Shown here in pieces: positions 26,701 through 32,700 of a stretch of 34,185 bases of DNA (its first letter is position 1; every line of letters starts with the position of its first letter). The DNA lies in the NCBI GenBank assembly GCA_964558295.1, contig CAZLDQ010000038.1, positions 1 through 34,185 on the forward strand, written 5' to 3'. The notes beneath the pieces are model-generated. The model saw nothing but the letters and a program-made list of their open reading frames with translations, did no database searches and was not told the origin of the DNA. Both the position numbers and the translations under genes were made by a program. The stretch comes from JBDKTH01 sp964558295. Its GTDB lineage: Bacteria > Planctomycetota > Planctomycetia > Pirellulales > Thermoguttaceae.

Positions 26701-29700
26701 GCCGTGGACAGAACAACAACTTCGAGGGGTGGTACATCGACGATATCATCATCGGCTTTGCCGAGCGCGGCGAGATGGTCACCGGCGCCACGGCCCAGGC
26801 GAGCCCCGACTTCCGATTTGCCACTCCACCGGCCGGCGATACCACAACGGTCACCGGCAACTATCAGCTCGAAATCCGTCACGGCGAGGACTACGGCTCC
26901 CGGCCGGTGATGGGCGCTCCGGAAACCTGGTTGGACATCACCGCCAGCTACAACACCAATGATCGGCTCACTCAAGCCTTCACCCTGCTGGCCGCAGCCG
27001 CCTCACAAATCTACGATCGTGAGACGTTCACGATCAGCGATGGCGTCAACACACAGCGGTTCATCTTCCTCGACCGCACCATCGACGGCGGTACCTCCAA
27101 CGCCATCCCCATCTATTTCACCGCCGGCCAAACCGAGGCTGAAATCGCCCAGGCGATCGTCACAGCGATCAATGGCCAAACCAAGATCAAGGTGACCGCC
27201 CAGGTCCTGGCAACGAGCAATCGCGTTGACCTGTTCGGCGCCACCCTCGTCGAAGGGATCGACTTCATCGTCTTCGGCGCGAAAGAGACCGATCAGTTTG
27301 CCGATGCCGCCTTCCCACACGCGCCCCTGAAGATCACCACGCTCGCAGAGGACGCCACCGGGCGAATCGATTACGATGCGGCCACCGCACTGCGAGACTT
27401 CCTCCTCGGCCCCGGAATTGCCGTCACGCCAGGGAGTACGCCGGTCTACACCGGCTCGATGACGTCGGCCGGCTTCTGGACCGACGGGACTGACTCCGGC
27501 ATCATCCTCACCACGGGTAATGCCCGCAATGCGGAAGGCCCCAACACGAGCGATTTCAGCACGGGTTACGCATCGGGGACCGGTGATGCCGAACTCGAAG
27601 CGGCATTTGGGTTCACCGCCGGAACAACCATGGACACCACGAGCCTTGAGTTCGACTTCATCTCCGACGGCGGTAGCCTCTACTTCCAGTTCGTCTTCGC
27701 CTCCGAGGAATACAACGAATACGTCAACAGCGATTACAACGACGTCTTCGCGTTCTTCCTCGACGGAGTAAATATTGCCCTGATCCCCGGGACCAGCATC
27801 CCCGTGGCCATCAACAACGTCAACGGTGGCAATCCGTTCGGCGTGGGCGCCAGCCACCCCGAGTTCTACAACAACAACGCCCTCGACGCCAACAGCCTTT
27901 ACCGGAACCTTCTCGGTTACGACGGATTCACCGATATCTTCGTCGCTCAGGCCACGGGCCTTTCCGTCGGCTCGCATCATATTAAGCTAGTCATCTCCGA
28001 CGTCGGCGACTTGGCCTACGATTCGGCCGTATTCATCAAGGCGGGCTCGTTCACCAGTCAGCCGATCGACGACGAGCCGGAATATGACGTTACGCTCATC
28101 CCCGTCGACCTCGGTGACGTGAACGTCGCGCGTCAGCAGGGCCAGATCATCATCAACGGCAACCAGATCCTGCATTCCGAGTACTATGGCATCTCCGTCG
28201 ACGCCGGCGACCGCGACCCCGGCTCCAATGCGCCGCATCCCGGATCGCCGCGCGTGATCGGCACGCCGAACACGGCCGGCCTAGTGCCGGGCGTGACGAT
28301 TCAGAACAATGTCGTGGCCTACGGCCTCGATGGCGGAATCAGCATTTCCGGCGAAAGCGGCACCCCAACCGGCGCCGTTCCGTTCGTCCGCGTGCTGAAC
28401 AACACGGTCTACGGCAGCAACAACGGGGATATCGGCATCCGCGTGGAGCAAAACGCCAGCCCAACGCTGCTGAACAACATTATCGCCAACTGCGACATCG
28501 GCCTGTCGATCGACGCCTCCTCGCTCAATCTCGCGTCGCCTCCGGTGGTGACGGCCACGCTCTACCAGAACAACGGAGACAACGTCTATCGCGCCGGAAC
28601 TCCGTCGACTAACCTCGGCACCTATGCGATTACTCTGGCGCCGACCGATCCGCTCTTCGTCGACCCGTCTCCCGAAGTGGCCAACTTCTACCTGGTCGAA
28701 GGCTCACAGGCCGTCGACAGTTCACGTGACAGTCTGCCCGATCGGACTTCGCTGGTCGTCGCTAAGGCCGACATGGGCATTCCCGAATCGCCGATCCTCG
28801 CCCCCGACACCGACCTGTTCGGCCAGCGCCGCAAGGACGACCCCTTCGTTACCTCCGAGGAGGGTTGGGGCTACAACATCGTCAAGGATCGCGGTGCCAT
28901 CGACCGTGTCGACTTCCTCGGCCCGCAGGCCACGCTCATTGATCCCGTGGATTGGACCGACCCGAACACTGCAACCACGCCCACTGGCGATCAGAACGAC
29001 GCTCCCAGTATTGTCGTCGTTCCGGGACAGGAACTCCTTGTGTTCACCATCGAGTTGTCAGACCCCAACGGCTCGAACCTCGATGATCGCACCGTCACCT
29101 CCGACCGGCTCTGGATCTACCAGGATGATAATCTGGCACCGCTGACCTACATTGACGACTATCGCTTCAACTACGACTCGACGAACAACAAGATCTACAT
29201 TTATCCCAGCATGGGCATGTGGACGGTTGGAAGCACGTACACAATCGTGCTCGACAATCAGGCGATCCGCGATATCGCCGGCAACTCCTTGCAGGCTAAT
29301 CGGCCCGATGGAACCACCTGCTTCACGGTAACCATCGCCGGGATCGATTTTGGCGATGCGCCGGCTCCCTATCCGTCGTCGATCGAGGATCATGGAGCGC
29401 GGCATATGATCACGGGCCCCTACCTCGGAACCGCGCCGAACAGCGAGCCGAATGCCGCAAGTAACGACGCCCACGATGATGGCATCGTGTTTACCTCGCC
29501 ACTGATCGCGGACGGCTGGGCCACGGTCAACGTCACCGTTACCGGTACGGGCATCCTGCGCGGCTGGATCGACTACCTCGGCAACGGCAACTGGTCCGAT
29601 GCCGACGACCTGATCCTGTTTGAAGACCCGGACAATCCGGGCACGCTGGTGACCTCTGTCACCTTGACAGAAGGCACCACCACGCTTCGAATCAAGGTTC

Positions 29701-32700
29701 CCAGCGTTACGATGCAGGGCAACACCTTCGCCCGGTTCCGTTTCAGCACGAAGGCCGGACTCAGCTACACGGGGTTAGCCCCCGATGGCGAAGTGGAGGA
29801 CTATCAGGTCACCGTCGTCGACAGCCTCCGCGACTATGGCGACGCCAAGACGGCGGACGCCAACGGCCATTCGGTCACCACCGGCCCCTACGCCGCGAGC
29901 CACCGGCTCACCGATGAACACATCTGCCTCGGCACGTTTGTCGATGCCGAGCTAGATGGACAGCCATCCGCAAACGCCAGCGGCGACGACGCACTCGGCA
30001 CGCAGGATGATGAGCAGGAAGCCTACATCGAATACCTCGACCCGCTCATCCCCGGCACCGACGTGCGGGTGCGAGTCTTCGTCACCGCACCAGATAGCGT
30101 GAACGTCTATCTGCAAGGTTGGATCGATTTCAACGACGACGGCAACTGGGGCGATTTGATAGTCGACCCCGCCACCGGCGATGTCTTGTCCTTCACGCCC
30201 GACGCGGGCGAACAACTGTTTGATACGGCCGTCCTGGTTCATAACGGCTGGAACGAAGGCGACGACCTGATCATCCACGTCCCCGACTACGCCGAAAAGG
30301 ACTTGACCTTCACACGGTACCGCCTCAGCACCGAGCAGAACATGGCCTGCTACGGGGAAGCACCAGACGGTGAGGTGGAAGACTACCTAGTCTCGATCGT
30401 CTCCTTTGCCCAGGACTTCGGCGACGCTCCCTACAACACGCTGCTCGCTGACAACGGGGCGCGGCATAAGATCGTCAATGATTTGTACCTCGGTTCCAAG
30501 CCCGACTTCGAAACCGATGGTCGACCGTCAGACGACGCCACGGGGGACGATAACGCCGGTCTTCTCGGCATTGGCGGCACTGTGATCGACGACGAGGACG
30601 GGCTCGCTGCCGACTCCTTCCAGAACTGGAGAACCGGCCAAGCAAAGACGATCTACGTTAACGCCACTATTCCGCTGGGCGCAACCGGTTACCTCGGTGC
30701 CTGGGTCTATCTGGCCGATAAATGGGTCCCCTTGGAACTCAACACTTCCGAGTTGCTCGGCACCGGCAGCAGCCAGACCTACGCGATCACCTTCGAAGTC
30801 CCCGAAGTGCTCACCACGACCGACACCGTGGTTCGCTTCCGCCTGAGCGACCGGGAGGGGATCGGCGCAACCACGCCGACCGGCGCCGCGGAGAGCGACA
30901 TTCCCGAAGGCGAGGTGGAAGACTATGCTGTCACGCTCGTCGCCGGCGATGCGTCCATCAGCGGCTACAAGTACCTCGACATGAACTGGGATGGCCAATG
31001 GCAGCGAACCATCGCCGACGTGGTCACAGGCATCGCGCAGCCGACCTCGCGCAAGGCGATCGGCAGCGGCGAGGCGATCGCCTTCGGAGCGTCACGCACC
31101 TTCGGCTTCAACTTTGAACTGGACGGTATCGTCTACGATGGGTTTGTCCTCAACGACAATGGCACGATCAGCCTCACCTACCACGGCTATCCAACCAGTA
31201 CTACGCTCGCGCCCTTCATGACGCCAAACGTCACCTTGACCGGTGGCGAGATCCGACTCCAGAGCGATTACACAAGCGAGGGCAACCCCTTCGTCCAAAT
31301 CGATTGGATCGGCGTGCGGGACAGCATCGACAACGATGGCAACCCCAATACCCTGGACAGCGAAACCAATACCTTCTCACTCTATCTCGAGGATAATCCC
31401 TGCGGCGACATCGTGGCCTATTTCTACGACACGATCCAGTGGTGGGGCGTCGACACCGACACGGCCGAAGTCACCACCCAAGCCGGCTTCAATCTCGCCT
31501 ACAGCACGGGCTTCCAGCCTTTCCCGATCCCGGCAAATCCGGCCGACTTGGCCTCGGGCACACAGCCGCAATTCGCCTTCCGGACTCATCCCACGTCGGG
31601 CAATGTCATGGGCAAGGAGTCTCCCTTGGAAGGATGGACGATTTGGGTCGACCTGAATGGCGATGACATCTTCCAGCCGAACCAAGACGCCTATGCAGTG
31701 ACCGATGCAAACGGCCATTACCAGATCACCGGCCTCTTCCCAACCGAGCCCGGCCACAACTATTTGGTTCGCGAACTCCTCGCGGCCCAGGATCCGATCC
31801 ATCCCGAATGGGTACCAACCGAAGGCAAGGACGGACACAGCGTCGAACTCGCAGCCGGCGAGGAAGCGTCCGGCATCAACTTCGGCAATGGCCACTTCGG
31901 TCAAATCAGCATCGCCAACATCCTCCCCGTGGCCGAAGGCAACTCGGGTGTCACGCAGGTCCAGGTGACCTTGAACCTGACCAATTCCTATGGTAACCCC
32001 GTGACCGTCTACTATCAGACCGAAGACGGGACGGCCACGCTGGCCGACGGAGACTACGAGGAAGCTTCCGGCCAGTTCCGAATCGCTGAGCACGGTATCC
32101 CCGAAAAGGTCTGGACCACCGAGACACTCACCCAGAACGTGGGCAATGATTACGCCTACAAGGTCGTAGGCAATCTGATTATCTGGGAAGGCTTTGACGG
32201 TAACGACAAGGAAATCTTCCTCTTCGACGGCTCGGCCACCTATCAGTTGACCAATAACAATGTGGATGACCGCTACGCCAACGTCGCCGCCAGTGCCAAC
32301 GGGACTGGCTGGATCGTCGCCTGGTCACAATTCGACGGGAACGACTACGAAATCTGGGCGAAGGTCTACGACGGCAGCACCCCACTTACCAGCAACGCCG
32401 ACGCCCAAGCCCTTCCGGTCTACCAGTTGACAAACAACTCGATCGACGACAAAAACGCCCAACTCTCGAACACCCTGGTGACTTGGTCGAGCAACACAAC
32501 CAGCGGCTCGGAAATCTTCGTCTACCGCCTCAGCAATCTAGCCACTCGTTCGTCCCAGCACTGGCTCGACACCCGACAACTCACCAACAACACCCGATCC
32601 GATTACGAGCCGCGTGTCTCAGGATCGCGGATTGTCTGGACGGGCGGCGTCGGAACCGCTCAGGAGATCTACCTCTTTGACGGCGACACCTGGAACGGTA

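Larger units (their letters stand above)
15783..27250 (+). repeat. About 12 copies of a DG-TFTV/FEFD inserted module in the giant protein
   Basis: Each full module has two halves. The N-half is a beta-hairpin, D-G-x-x-F-T-V-x-D-G ... V-x-F-E-F-D. The C-half is a strand x-I-x-V-x-F, a helix T-A-A-x-I-A-x-A-I-A-x-A-I, then V-T-A-x-x-x-G-x-x-V-x-L. Approximate locations: 15783-16075, 17415-17670, 18586-18860, 20472-21060 (containing another at 20577-20862), 22485-23400 (three nested), 24504-25090 (containing another at 24609-24860), 26205-26460, 27003-27250. The strand-strand-helix-strand layout recalls the flagellin hook IN motif, but I assign no family. Copies are diverged at protein level, so the expansion is not recent. 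Confidence 0.75.
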
